DNA from: Bradyrhizobium guangdongense
GTDB lineage: Bacteria > Pseudomonadota > Alphaproteobacteria > Rhizobiales > Xanthobacteraceae
Reading direction: 5' to 3'
Length of the DNA: 64,000 nucleotides
Assembly: GCF_004114975.1 (NCBI RefSeq)
Contig: NZ_CP030051.1
Location: forward strand, 496,001-560,000
This document shows, one piece after another, positions 42,299 through 54,016 of the stretch; positions within the stretch are counted from its first letter, which is position 1; every line of letters starts with the position of its first letter. Made by a program: the position numbers and the translations under genes. Below the pieces are notes generated by a model that saw only the letters and a list, made by a program, of their open reading frames with translations, did not search any database and had not been told where the DNA came from.

Positions 42299-43417
42299 AT
42301 GGGTCCGTTTCCGCACGATGCACCGCCGGCCACTGTGAGCGCCGAGAATCCGATGGGCACCGACGGATTCGAGTTCGTCGAATATGCGCACCCGAACCCG
42401 CAAGAGCTGCACGCGCTCTTCAAGCTGATGGGCTTCACGCCGGTCGCGCGCCACAAGACCAAACGAATCACGGTCTATCGCCAGGGCGACATCAACTATC
42501 TCGTCAACGAGGAGCCCGGCACACACGGCACCGAGTTCGTCGCCGCGCACGGTCCGTGCGCGCCGTCGATGGCGTTCCGCGTGGTCGATGCGAAGGCGGC
42601 CTATGAGCGCGCGATCGCGCTCGGCGCCGAGCCGGCGGATGTGCCATCCGCACAAAAGACGCTCGACGTGCCCGCGATCAAGGGCATCGGCGGCAGCCTG
42701 CTCTATCTGGTCGACCGCTACGGCGCCAAGGGTTCGGCCTATGATGCCGAGTTCGAGTGGCTGGGGACGCGTGATCCCAAGCCGGTCGGCGCCGGCCTGT
42801 TCTATCTCGACCACCTCACCCACAACGTCCATCGCGGCCGCATGGATGTCTGGGCCGGCTTCTACGAGAAGCTGTTCAACTTCCGCCAGATCCGCTTCTT
42901 CGACATCGAGGGCCGCGCCTCCGGCCTGTTCTCGCGCGCGCTGACCAGCCCCGACGGCAAGATCCGGATTCCGATCAACGAGGACGCCGGGGATTCCGGC
43001 CAGATCGAGGAATATCTCAAGACTTATCGCGGCGAGGGCATCCAGCACATCGCCTGCGGCTGCCGCGACATCTACCGTACCATCGAGGGCCTGCGCGAAG
43101 CCGGCCTGCCCTTCATGCCGTCGCCGCCCGACACCTATTTCGAGAAGGTCGACGCGCGCCTGCCCGGGCACGGCGAGGACCTCGCGCGCTTGCAGAAGAA
43201 CGGCATCCTGATCGACGGCGAAGGTGTCGTCGACGGCGGCCAGACCAAGGTGCTGCTGCAGATCTTCTCGGCCAACGCGATCGGCCCGATCTTCTTCGAG
43301 TTCATCCAGCGCAAGGGCGACGACGGTTTCGGCGAGGGCAATTTCAAGGCCCTGTTCGAGTCGATCGAGGAAGACCAGATCCGCCGCGGGGTGCTGAAGG
43401 TGGAGAATGCGGCGTAG
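42299..43417 (+). CDS. hppD: 4-Hydroxyphenylpyruvate dioxygenase
   Basis: A 372-residue Fe(II) dioxygenase converting 4-hydroxyphenylpyruvate to homogentisate. The start ATG 42299 has GGGAGAA eight bases upstream; earlier in-frame starts lack one. The two vicinal-oxygen-chelate domains are seen, with iron ligands H172 (LDHLTHNV), H250 (GIQHIACG) and E334 (IFFEFIQRKGDDGFGEGNF, the classic C-terminal signature). It supplies the substrate of hmgA about 3 kb away. An Lrp regulator is divergent. Confidence 0.95.
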   Translation: MGPFPHDAPPATVSAENPMGTDGFEFVEYAHPNPQELHALFKLMGFTPVARHKTKRITVYRQGDINYLVNEEPGTHGTEFVAAHGPCAPSMAFRVVDAKAAYERAIALGAEPADVPSAQKTLDVPAIKGIGGSLLYLVDRYGAKGSAYDAEFEWLGTRDPKPVGAGLFYLDHLTHNVHRGRMDVWAGFYEKLFNFRQIRFFDIEGRASGLFSRALTSPDGKIRIPINEDAGDSGQIEEYLKTYRGEGIQHIACGCRDIYRTIEGLREAGLPFMPSPPDTYFEKVDARLPGHGEDLARLQKNGILIDGEGVVDGGQTKVLLQIFSANAIGPIFFEFIQRKGDDGFGEGNFKALFESIEEDQIRRGVLKVENAA

Positions 43418-43434
43418 CCGTCAGTCACGCTGCG

Positions 43435-43521
43435 GTAGGGCGGGCAAAGCGCAGCGTGCCCACGTCCTGGCCAATTGATGGAAGACGTGGGCACGGCGCT
43501 GTGCGCCTTTGCCCACCCTAC
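43435..43521. repeat. Palindromic intergenic repeat, copy 2
   Basis: The same element as 16503-16592. The left arm is GTAGGGCGGGCAAAGCGCAG... and the right arm GCGCCTTTGCCCACCCTAC ends at 43521. It lies just after hppD and before the convergent CoA-transferase gene end. Confidence 0.85.
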
Positions 43522-43537
43522 GGCTGTATGCACTTGG

Positions 43538-44650
43538 CTACTTCGCAGCCTTCCACGCCTTCATCACCGCCGCAATCTCCGCCGTCTCCGGCTCGCGCGC
43601 CATCGACGGCGTGCGCGAGAACCTTGGTGCCGGCGCGGGTTGCTTCACGCCGTGGCGCTCGATGAAGACGTTGCGCGCGACCATATGCGGATGCTCGGTC
43701 GCTTCCGACATGGTCAGAACAGGCGCGAAGCAGATGTCGGTGCCTTCCATGATCTTGCACCAGTCCTCGCGCGTCTTGCTCTTGAACACGGCCTTCAGCT
43801 TCTCCTTCAGCGCCGGCCAGGCCTTCGGGTCCATCTGCGCGTCGAAATCCGCATCCGTCAGACCGGCATGCTGGCGCAACAGCGCATAGAACTGCGGCTC
43901 GATCGAACCGATCGACACGAAATGCCCGCAGGCGCATTCGTAGACCCCATAGAAATGCGCGCCGCCGTCGAGAAAATTCCGGTTGCGGCCCTCGGTCCAG
44001 CGTCCCAGCGTCTTCATGTCGAAGAAGAAAGACATCAACGACGCTGCGCCGTCGCACATGGCGGCGTCGACCACCTGGCCTTTGCCGGACTTTGATGCTT
44101 CCAGCAGTGCTGCGAGCACGCCCACGACGAGATAGAGCGCCCCGCCGCCGAAATCGCCGACCAGATTGAGCGGCGGCACCGGCGCTTCAGCAGGGCCGAT
44201 CGCGGCCAGCGCGCCGGTGATTGAGATGTAGTTGATGTCGTGGCCGGCGGCATTGGCCAGTGGGCCTTCCTGGCCCCAGCCGGTCATGCGGCCGTAGACG
44301 AGCTTTGGATTGCGCGCGAGCACGACGTCAGGCCCGAGCCCGAGCCGCTCCATCACCCCGGGACGAAAACCCTCAACCAGCGCATCGGCATTGGCGAGGA
44401 GGTCGAGCGCTTGCGCGATCGCCGCCTTGTCCTTCAGGTCGAGCTCGATCACCTTGCGGCCGCGGCCCGCGACCGACTTCATGCTCTTCTTCGCGCCGAC
44501 GCGGTCGAGCGTGACGACGTCGGCGCCCATGTCGGCCAGCATCATGCAGGCGAACGGGCCGGGTCCGATGCCGGCGAACTCGACGATTCGGAAGCCCGCG
44601 AGCGGGCCGGAGGTTCGGACGGACGATGTGGGGGCTGATTTGTCGAGCAC
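43538..44650 (-). CDS. CaiB/BaiF family CoA-transferase, alpha-methylacyl-CoA racemase-like
   Basis: A 370-residue class III CoA-transferase fold protein. Motifs of the racemase branch are [43 protein letters not shown] (with the His used for proton abstraction in racemases) and [15 protein letters not shown] (with the catalytic Asp). I chose GTG 44648-44650, preceded by AGGAAA; the longer frame begins with TTG. It would interconvert 2-methylacyl-CoA epimers or transfer CoA between acids. It is on the same strand as the cox operon but lies beyond a strong terminator, so it is probably separately transcribed. Confidence 0.85.
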   Translation of the reverse strand: MLDKSAPTSSVRTSGPLAGFRIVEFAGIGPGPFACMMLADMGADVVTLDRVGAKKSMKSVAGRGRKVIELDLKDKAAIAQALDLLANADALVEGFRPGVMERLGLGPDVVLARNPKLVYGRMTGWGQEGPLANAAGHDINYISITGALAAIGPAEAPVPPLNLVGDFGGGALYLVVGVLAALLEASKSGKGQVVDAAMCDGAASLMSFFFDMKTLGRWTEGRNRNFLDGGAHFYGVYECACGHFVSIGSIEPQFYALLRQHAGLTDADFDAQMDPKAWPALKEKLKAVFKSKTREDWCKIMEGTDICFAPVLTMSEATEHPHMVARNVFIERHGVKQPAPAPRFSRTPSMAREPETAEIAAVMKAWKAAK

Positions 44651-44802
44651 GTTGTTGTTTCCTCGGGTCGCGGGCAAATGCCGGGGATCCGGCCAACGCC
44701 TCTGACATTGCTCTTGTGGGCTCTTTGGGGGGCGAGTTAATTGGCTGATTAACTCTTCTCGCCTTCCCGCCGAGGAGGCAAGCGGTTTTCATGCCGCATC
44801 GG

Positions 44803-44835
44803 CAAAATAAAACGGCGCGCACCGAAGTGCGCGCC
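44803..44835 (-). terminator. Strong rho-independent terminator of the coxSLM operon
   Basis: On the minus strand a perfect nine-base GC stem (GGCGCGCAC / GTGCGCGCC) closes a TTCG tetraloop and is followed by GTTTTATTTTG. It sits 36 bases beyond the coxM stop. The stem, tetraloop and U-tract make this the clearest terminator in the window. Confidence 0.9.
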
Positions 44836-44871
44836 GCGGAAAATTTGTGTCGAGGCGCTGGCGCGCTGTGA

Positions 44872-45672
44872 TCAGCTCGCAGCCGCCACTGCGCGCTGCG
44901 CCATCACCTTGACGAGGTTGGCACGGTACTCGGCCGTGCCATGGATGTCGGCGAGCATTCCGCTGGCGGGAATGCTGACGCTGTCGAGCGCCGACGGCGA
45001 CCAGTTCGCCTTCAGCGCCGCTTCGATGGCGCCGACCCGCATCACCCCGCTCTGCGACGCGCCGGTCGCGGCCACGCGGATCTCGCCCGACTTCGTCTGG
45101 GCGACGAAGACGGCGGTCAGCGCAAAGCGCGAGGCCGGATGCCGCATCTTGGCGTAGCCCGCCTTCGCGGGCACGGGGAACGACACGGCCGTGATGATCT
45201 CGCCGTCTTCAAGCGCCGTGGTGAACAGGCCCTTGAAGAAATCCTCCGCCGCAATCGACCGCTTGTTGGTCTTCACGGTGGCGCCGAGCGCGAGCAGCGC
45301 GGCCGGATAGTCTGCGGCGGGATCGTTGTTGGCGATCGAGCCGCCGATCGTGCCGCGATAGCGCACGGCAGGATCGCCGATCAGCGAGGCCAGATAGGCG
45401 AGCGCGGGGATCGCCTTCTTTGCGGCCTCGCTGGTGGCGACGTCGTAATGCGGCGTCGCCGCCTTGACGGTCAGCGTATCGCCTGACGCTTCGACGCCGA
45501 TCAGCTCCTTGATCTTGCCGAGGTCGATCACATCGGAAGGACTGGCGAGTCGCTGCTTCATCACCGGCAGCAGCGTCTGGCCACCGGAGAGGAATTTCGC
45601 CTCGCTGCTCTTGCCGAACAGGCTGGCGGCTTCGTCGACCGAGGAAGCGCGATGATAGGTGGTCTGGTACAT
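44872..45672 (-). CDS. coxM: Aerobic CO dehydrogenase / xanthine dehydrogenase-family FAD subunit (medium)
   Basis: A 266-residue FAD-binding subunit of a molybdenum hydroxylase. It has the FAD signature KFLSGGQTLLPVMKQRL (about 26-42), then TIGGSIANNDPAADYPAALLALGA (about 105-128), the TIGGS loop contacting FAD. It is the last gene of coxS-coxL-coxM, beginning 15 bases after coxL with GGGAGGA before its ATG. It passes electrons from the Fe-S subunit to quinone or oxygen. The cox name reflects family membership; the substrate depends on the large subunit. Confidence 0.85.
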   Translation of the reverse strand: MYQTTYHRASSVDEAASLFGKSSEAKFLSGGQTLLPVMKQRLASPSDVIDLGKIKELIGVEASGDTLTVKAATPHYDVATSEAAKKAIPALAYLASLIGDPAVRYRGTIGGSIANNDPAADYPAALLALGATVKTNKRSIAAEDFFKGLFTTALEDGEIITAVSFPVPAKAGYAKMRHPASRFALTAVFVAQTKSGEIRVAATGASQSGVMRVGAIEAALKANWSPSALDSVSIPASGMLADIHGTAEYRANLVKVMAQRAVAAAS

Positions 45673-45687
45673 CTTCGGTCCTCCCTC

Positions 45688-48030
<2,343 letters not shown>

Positions 48031-48112
48031 GTCTGGTCCTCCCCAGGAGTTTCCTTGACCGCGCTTTCCCTCGAAAGCGGCAGCGGTGATTGTTCTTTCG
48101 AGGCGAGCCGCT

Positions 48113-48598
<486 letters not shown>

Positions 48599-49278
48599 AG
48601 TGTACTCCTCCCGAATGTTTGTCGTTATTCCAATTAGAGACAGCGCGAACGAAACTTTGCAACTGGGATTTTGGTGACCGTGCGTCATCGAAAGGTCATC
48701 GTGGCGGCAGCCGCCGATGCGCGATTCGGTCACACCGGTCCGTGCCGTCGCCGACGTGTGGCGCGACCTCGTGGTGAGCTTTTGAAAGAGGTGCCCGCTG
48801 CGTCTTTGACGGCGTGTGCCTGTAGGCCCATCGCGCGAAGCGCTCTTTGGTCGTGCCTCACGCCTCGCGCCGTCGCACGTCGATTTCTCCCTTCGATGCC
48901 TTGTTCGTTGCGCCGAATAGGAGCACGCGCCCATGCCGTTGTAATCGCGATCTTGGTAGTAGGCGGCTGCGGATTAAGTCATTGATTTTATTTGCGGCAA
49001 TGCAACAACATGCCGCCGAGCCGAGGACGCGGAAGGACCGTCGGCGTCGCAGCACTCGGATGTCATTCCGGGGCCCGAGCGGAGCGAGGGAGCCCGGAAT
49101 CCATCAAGCCGCAGAGTCCACGGCTAAATGGATTCCGGGCTCGCGACGTCGTCGCGCCCCGGAACAACGTTGATCGACTGAGCCGCGGCAAGAGCCGCCC
49201 TAGTACTTACTGGCGATTGATCGCAGCCGGGCGCCACCTTAGTCGGAGCTGACAAGCAACAGCAAAAGGGTGGAAACG
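48599..49278. other. 680-base intergenic region between coxS and coxG
   Basis: It carries the divergent promoters of coxSLM and coxG and a palindromic repeat at 49064-49165. I found no credible protein or RNA gene here; open frames in it have no ribosome site and arginine-rich random composition. An AT-rich patch (48975-48995) could hold a promoter. Confidence 0.5.
49064..49165. repeat. Palindromic repeat upstream of coxG
   Basis: Perfect 15-base arms GAGCCCGGAATCCAT (49090-49104) and ATGGATTCCGGGCTC (49128-49142) are flanked by further complementary sequence (ATTCCGGGGC and GCGCCCCGGAA). It is a typical dispersed rhizobial intergenic palindrome. Confidence 0.8.
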
Positions 49279-49728
49279 ATGCAGATGAACGACAGCCAGC
49301 GCATCCCGGCATCGAAAGCCAAGGTGTGGGCTGCGCTCAACGATCCCGATATCCTCAAGCAGTGCATTCCCGGCTGCCAATCGCTCGAGATGTCGTCGCC
49401 GACGGAGATGACTGCGACCGTGGTGCTGAAGGTCGGGCCAGTGAAGGCGACGTTCGGCGGCAAGGTGACGCTGACCGATATCGAAGCACCCACCAGCTAT
49501 CGCATCATCGGCGAAGGTGCCGGCGGCGTTGCGGGCTTCGCCAAGGGCGGCGCGACGATCAGGCTGGAAGAAGAATCTCCTGACGTCACCATCCTGCACT
49601 ACGAGGCGGATGCGCAGATCGGCGGCAAGCTCGCGCAGCTCGGTTCGCGGCTGATCGATTCGACGTCGCGAAAGCTGGCCGCGAATTTCTTTGAAAGTTT
49701 TGCGGCACTGGTAGCGCCATCATCGTGA
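49279..49728 (+). CDS. coxG: CO dehydrogenase subunit G-like protein (SRPBCC)
   Basis: A 149-residue protein of the START/SRPBCC fold, CoxG family: IPASKAKVWAALNDPDILKQCIPGCQSLE at the N-terminus, KATFGGKVTLTDIE in the middle and GGKLAQLGSRLIDSTSRKLAANFFESF at the end. CoxG helps attach or mature the Cox-type enzyme at the membrane. It is divergent from coxSLM rather than inside it. The C-terminal membrane-binding tail found in some CoxG proteins is absent. I start at ATG 49279, with GGTGGAAA just before it. Confidence 0.85.
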   Translation: MQMNDSQRIPASKAKVWAALNDPDILKQCIPGCQSLEMSSPTEMTATVVLKVGPVKATFGGKVTLTDIEAPTSYRIIGEGAGGVAGFAKGGATIRLEEESPDVTILHYEADAQIGGKLAQLGSRLIDSTSRKLAANFFESFAALVAPSS

Positions 49729-49749
49729 TTGCTGACGAGCACGCTTGCC

Positions 49750-49799
49750 ACACGATCATCCCGGATGAGTTCGCTCGTCCGGGACGACGATCGAGAGTG
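49750..49799. repeat. Short palindrome downstream of coxG
   Basis: CGATCATCCCGGATGAG...CTCGTCCGGGACGACGATCG forms an imperfect hairpin of about 20-base arms. It may act as the coxG terminator. A related element lies at 61919-61967. Confidence 0.6.
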
Positions 49800-50041
49800 G
49801 GACGATGCCATCAGCACTCGGTTGGTGCATTTCGCTCTGCAATTCAAGGCAAAGACGCGAGCCGCGGCAACGAGATGAGCGCAAAAATTGCCACTGATTC
49901 TCACTACTACCTTCCGCCTATACTAAGCGCGCGGCGGCAATGTTGTAATTCCGAACGATGGTTCGCAGACAAACTGCGTATCACGAGCGCATCGCGCTCG
50001 GGCGCTCAACGCGGCGCATGCAACAACATCGGAGGAAATAC
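49800..50041. other. Leader region of the PQQ dehydrogenase
   Basis: Together with the palindrome before it, this makes the 313-base gap between coxG and the PQQ dehydrogenase. GGAGGAAA at 50031-50038 is the ribosome site. No small gene is evident; I could not identify a promoter with confidence. Confidence 0.4.
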
Positions 50042-51754
50042 ATGACCTTTTCGAAGGGCTTCCTGGCTGGCATTTCGATGATTGCCATGCTGGCCGCCGC
50101 AACATCCATCGCTCGCGCCAACGACTCCGTGATCAAGGCGCAATCCGATCAGAAGCAGTGGGCCGTCCCCGGTCACGACTACGGCAACACGCGCTTCAGC
50201 CCGCTCAAGCAGATCAACACCGAGAATGCCGGCAAGCTGACGCTCGCTTATTCGTTCTCGCTGGCCTCGCTGCGTTCGAACGAATCATCACCGATCGTGA
50301 TCGGCGACACGCTCTACGTCTCGACCTCCTGGGGTCCGAAATACGTCTATGCGCTGGATGCCGCCACGGGTAAGCGCAAATGGACCTTTGAACCGGAAAT
50401 TCCCGACGACGTGCTGCAATACGCCTGTTGCGACGTCAACAACCGCGGCGTCTCCTATGCCGACGGCAAGATTTTCGTCGGCCGGCTCGACGGCAAACTG
50501 ACGGCGCTCGATGCCGCGACCGGCAAGGCGCTGTGGACGTCCAAGGTCGTCGATTACAAGCAGGGCTCGGTCATCACCTCGCCGCCGCTCGTCGTGCGCG
50601 ACAAGGTCATCACCGGCTTCGGCGGCGGCGAGTACGGCGCGCGTGGTTCGCTGCAGGCCTTCGACATCAACACCGGCAAGCAGCTGTGGCAGACCTACAC
50701 CGTTCCCAGTCCGGACGAGCCCGGCGGCGACAGCTGGAAGGGTGACTCCGCCCAGCATGGCGGCGGCGCGGCCTGGCTGGTCGGCTCCTACGATCCGAAG
50801 ACCGACACGGTCTATTGGGGCACCAGCAATCCCGGTCCGTGGAACACAGGCGTTCGTTCGACCGGCGACGGCAATTTCGGCAAACTGACCAACCTCTACA
50901 CCGCCTCGACGCTGGCGCTCGATCCCAACACCGGCAAGATCAAGTGGCACATCCAGACCACGCCGGCCGATGCCTGGGACTATGACGGCGTCAACGAAGC
51001 CGTGCTCGCCGACCTCAAGATCGGCGGCAGCACGGTTCCGGCGCTGATGAAGGCGGATCGCAACGGCTACTTCTTCGTCGCCAATCGCGAGACGGGCAAG
51101 GTGCTCTCGGCCGAGAAGTACGTCTTCTCGAACTGGGCCAAGAAGTGGGACGTCAACACCATGCGTGCGGAAGAGGATCCGGACAAGCGTCCGGGCCCGA
51201 ACCATCCGGCAAAGGACATCTGCCCGAACCTGATCGGCGGCAAGAACTGGCAGCCGATGTCGTTCAACCCGCAGACCGGCCTCGTCTACATCCCGTCCAA
51301 CAATGTCTGCATGGACTGGGCCGTCTCGGACGTCGCCTACAAGCGCGGCGTGTTCTATCTCGGCGCCGAATTCCCGACCAAGGAAGGCCCCGGCGGCTTC
51401 CTCGGCGAACTCATGGCGTGGGATCCGGTCGCTCAGAAGAAGGTGTGGTCGATCAAGGAAGACCTGCCGTTCAACGGCGGCACACTGACCACCGGCGGCG
51501 GCCTGGTGTTCGCCGGCAACCTTCACGGCGACTTCCGCGCCATCGATGCGAAGAACGGCAAGGTGCTCTGGAGCAAGAATCTCGGCTCCGGAATCGGTGC
51601 GGGGCCGGTGACCTATGAGGTTGGCGGCAAGCAGTATGTCGCCATCGTCGTTGGTCGTACCGCCGCGATACCTGCGTTCCTGGGCGATATTGGAAAGAAG
51701 ATGACGGCCGCAGCCCCCGAGGGCGGTTCTCTCTTCGTGTTCTCCGTCCAGTGA
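50042..51754 (+). CDS. xoxF: PQQ-dependent alcohol dehydrogenase, XoxF-like (lanthanide signature)
   Basis: A 570-residue periplasmic quinoprotein with a signal peptide (1-26, SIARA/ND) and an eight-bladed propeller with tryptophan-docking repeats (ALDAATGKRKWTF, AFDINTGKQLWQTY). The vicinal disulfide is C129-C130 (YACCDVNNRG). Metal/PQQ ligands are E197 (GGGEYGARG), N263 (TSNPGPWN) and the catalytic D313 in WDYDGVNE. The Asp two residues later (D315) is present; it marks lanthanide-dependent enzymes and is Ala in calcium-type MxaF. It oxidises methanol or other short alcohols. The start has GGAGGAAA upstream. The electron acceptor is probably the fused protein encoded next. Confidence 0.88.
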   Translation: MTFSKGFLAGISMIAMLAAATSIARANDSVIKAQSDQKQWAVPGHDYGNTRFSPLKQINTENAGKLTLAYSFSLASLRSNESSPIVIGDTLYVSTSWGPKYVYALDAATGKRKWTFEPEIPDDVLQYACCDVNNRGVSYADGKIFVGRLDGKLTALDAATGKALWTSKVVDYKQGSVITSPPLVVRDKVITGFGGGEYGARGSLQAFDINTGKQLWQTYTVPSPDEPGGDSWKGDSAQHGGGAAWLVGSYDPKTDTVYWGTSNPGPWNTGVRSTGDGNFGKLTNLYTASTLALDPNTGKIKWHIQTTPADAWDYDGVNEAVLADLKIGGSTVPALMKADRNGYFFVANRETGKVLSAEKYVFSNWAKKWDVNTMRAEEDPDKRPGPNHPAKDICPNLIGGKNWQPMSFNPQTGLVYIPSNNVCMDWAVSDVAYKRGVFYLGAEFPTKEGPGGFLGELMAWDPVAQKKVWSIKEDLPFNGGTLTTGGGLVFAGNLHGDFRAIDAKNGKVLWSKNLGSGIGAGPVTYEVGGKQYVAIVVGRTAAIPAFLGDIGKKMTAAAPEGGSLFVFSVQ

Positions 51755-51890
51755 CGACTGGCGCGCGTATCCCGAGGTGACAGGATACGCGCGCATTTTT
51801 CTCAGGCGACAGTTGCGGCGCCGGCCGATGGCTCGTGCCGCAACGCCTTACCGGCAAAGCTCCGGCACAACAAAGCTACGGGAGAAGAGG

Positions 51891-53078
51891 ATGCGTCCGA
51901 ATCAGTCTGGCACCGGCACGAGCCGAAATCGCGCCATCTCAGGCCTGTTCGCTTGTATCGCCGCAGCGTCGATCGTTGCGGCCTCGCCACTGCATGCCGA
52001 GGAGGCGGAGCCGTTCCGTCTCTGTGCCGATCCGACCAATCTTCCGTTCTCGAGCGATAATCCGTCGCAACCGGGGTTCTATGTCGAGATCGGGCAGGCG
52101 CTGGCGCAGGCACTCGGCCGGCCGATCGCCTATGACTGGTACAAATCCTATTTCGGCAAGCGGACCGTGCGCGTCACGCTGCTCGGCAAGCAATGCGACG
52201 CCATGATCGGCCTGCCGCGCTCCGAGGATTTCATGGGACCGGCCGTGATCTTCTCCAGCGCTTTCGCCAGCGAAGGCTATGCGCTGGTGGCGGCGAAGGG
52301 AGCGGTGATCGGCGGCGTCGACGGCCTCAAGGGCAAGCGCGTCGCGGTGCAGTTCGCCAGCACGCCGCAAAACCTGCTTGCGAGCCGTGACGATATCCAG
52401 AAGGTCACGGTGCTGTCGCCCGAGGAAGCCATGCAGGCGCTTGACCAGGGCAAGGCCGATGTCGCCTTCATATGGGGACCTGTCGCCGGCTGGCTCAACA
52501 AGACCAGCTACAACGATCGCTATCAGATCCAGCTGACCGAGGGCGAAGGCCTGTCATGGGACGCCGCCATCGGCTTTGCGAAGGCATCCACCGAGCTGCG
52601 CGATCGCGTCGATGCCGTCCTGCCGCAGCTTCAGAGGACGATCGCCGAGCTCGCGGTGAAGTATGGCTTGCCGACGGGCCAGCCGGTGCGCTTCGGTGCG
52701 GCCCAGCCGGTGCCGGCGGGAACAACGACCGGGATGGGAACCGGCCCCAGTGTGGTGCAGGTCGCCAACGTGGTGGCGAGTGAGGTCAAGGGCGACGCGT
52801 CCGCACCCAACGCGGAGGCCGTCGGTGCCGGCAAGGAGATCTTCAACGGCACCTGCGCGCATTGTCATGGTCCCGATGCCGTCCAGAGCGAGCGGAAGAT
52901 CGACCTCAGGCTCCTGCATCACCGCTACGGCGAGGACATGCGCGACACGTTCTGGAAGACCGTGCATGAAGGCCGGCCGTCCAAGGGCATGCCGGCCTGG
53001 AAGGAAGTGTTCACCGACGAGCAGTTCGACAGCATTTATTCCTTCCTGCTGACGGTTCAGGCGGAATCGAACGACTGA
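51891..53078 (+). CDS. XoxJ-like binding domain fused to c-type cytochrome (XoxJ-XoxG fusion)
   Basis: A 395-residue periplasmic protein. The signal peptide spans about 14-36 (ACIAAASIVAASPLHA). A solute-binding-type domain (about 40-270) has FRLCADPTNLPFSSDN, GFYVEIGQALAQALGR and the XoxJ/MoxJ-like CDAMIGLP. After a linker (about 275-312) comes a class I cytochrome c with CAHCH (322-326) and a probable axial Met367 (SKGMPAW). In methylotrophs XoxJ and XoxG are separate proteins serving XoxF; here they are one chain. GGAGAAGAGG precedes the ATG. The gene lies 136 bases after xoxF on the same strand and would deliver its electrons onward. Confidence 0.85.
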   Translation: MRPNQSGTGTSRNRAISGLFACIAAASIVAASPLHAEEAEPFRLCADPTNLPFSSDNPSQPGFYVEIGQALAQALGRPIAYDWYKSYFGKRTVRVTLLGKQCDAMIGLPRSEDFMGPAVIFSSAFASEGYALVAAKGAVIGGVDGLKGKRVAVQFASTPQNLLASRDDIQKVTVLSPEEAMQALDQGKADVAFIWGPVAGWLNKTSYNDRYQIQLTEGEGLSWDAAIGFAKASTELRDRVDAVLPQLQRTIAELAVKYGLPTGQPVRFGAAQPVPAGTTTGMGTGPSVVQVANVVASEVKGDASAPNAEAVGAGKEIFNGTCAHCHGPDAVQSERKIDLRLLHHRYGEDMRDTFWKTVHEGRPSKGMPAWKEVFTDEQFDSIYSFLLTVQAESND

Positions 53079-53199
53079 ACGGCCTTGACCGGACGGGAAA
53101 GAGAAGATGTGCTAGCGTCCATCCGCCATCCTCAGGGCGCCGAACCGGCGCAGGATGGTGCCGCTGCCATGCATGCGGTGGATTCACTTGGAAGGCGCC

Positions 53200-53886
53200 A
53201 TGGCCAGCTTCCTGATCATCGATGATCATCCGCTGTTTCGCGAGGCGCTCGGCAATGCCGTGCGGCTGGCGTTGCCGGAGGCGCGGATTCTCGAGGCGAT
53301 GTCGATCGAGGATGCCTTGCACACTCTCTCGGCCGAGCAGGGCGTCGACCTCGCGCTGCTTGATCTCTCGCTGCCGGATGCGACCGGCTTCTCCGGCTTT
53401 CTCCGTCTGCGTGAGGCCTATCCGCGCCTGCCCGTCGCGATCGTTTCGAGCGAAGAGGACCAGCGCGTCGTCGGCGAGGCGCTGGCGCTCGGAGCCGCCG
53501 GCTATCTGCCGAAGTCGACGTCGAAGCGCGAGCTGGCACGATCGATCGAAGGCGTGCTCAGCGGATCGGTGTCGGTCCCGAAGGATTTTGTGGCGGCGCC
53601 GCAGCGGGGCCGGGCCGATGCCAGCAAGGCGCTCGAAGTCAAGCTGCGCGAGCTTACGCCGCAGCAGCTTCGCGTGCTCGACCTGTTGCGTCGCGGCTAT
53701 CCGAACCGGCAGATTGCCCAGGAGCTTCAGCTCGCGGAATCCACGGTGAAGGCGCACATCACCGAGATCCTGCGCAAGCTCGGTCTGTTCAGCCGCAACA
53801 AGGCGATCGTCGAGATCGGCAAGATGGATCTGCCCGGCCCGCGCAGCCGGCTCAATGCGCGCCTCGATCGTGGGAGGGCGTCGTGA
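53200..53886 (+). CDS. NarL/LuxR-type response regulator (first of a tandem pair)
   Basis: A 228-residue protein. The receiver domain occupies about 1-120 with the acidic pocket LIIDDHPL and the phosphorylation site D55 (LLDLSLPDATG). A LuxR-type HTH lies at about 150-215 (LTPQQLRVLDLLRRGYPNRQIAQ, ESTVKAHITEILRKL). I start at ATG 53200, preceded by GGAAGG. It resembles the regulators of PQQ-alcohol dehydrogenase systems (AgmR/ErbR, ExaE type) and is closely related to the next gene. It probably activates xoxF upstream when phosphorylated by the nearby kinase; this is inferred from context. Confidence 0.88.
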   Translation: MASFLIIDDHPLFREALGNAVRLALPEARILEAMSIEDALHTLSAEQGVDLALLDLSLPDATGFSGFLRLREAYPRLPVAIVSSEEDQRVVGEALALGAAGYLPKSTSKRELARSIEGVLSGSVSVPKDFVAAPQRGRADASKALEVKLRELTPQQLRVLDLLRRGYPNRQIAQELQLAESTVKAHITEILRKLGLFSRNKAIVEIGKMDLPGPRSRLNARLDRGRAS

Positions 53887-54016
53887 TGGCAAGTCGCGTC
53901 TTTGATCTGGATCAAGCCGGCGACATCAGGCGGAGACATTCTCATCCTGGGCAATTCCACATCGACCCCAGCGGCATTCCCGGCTTTGGCCAGATCCTCA
54001 GAGCGGCTCACGCACG

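Noticed and set aside
48671..48985. 104-codon frame in the coxS-coxG gap
   Set aside because: No ribosome site, Arg/Cys-rich random composition, no family resemblance.
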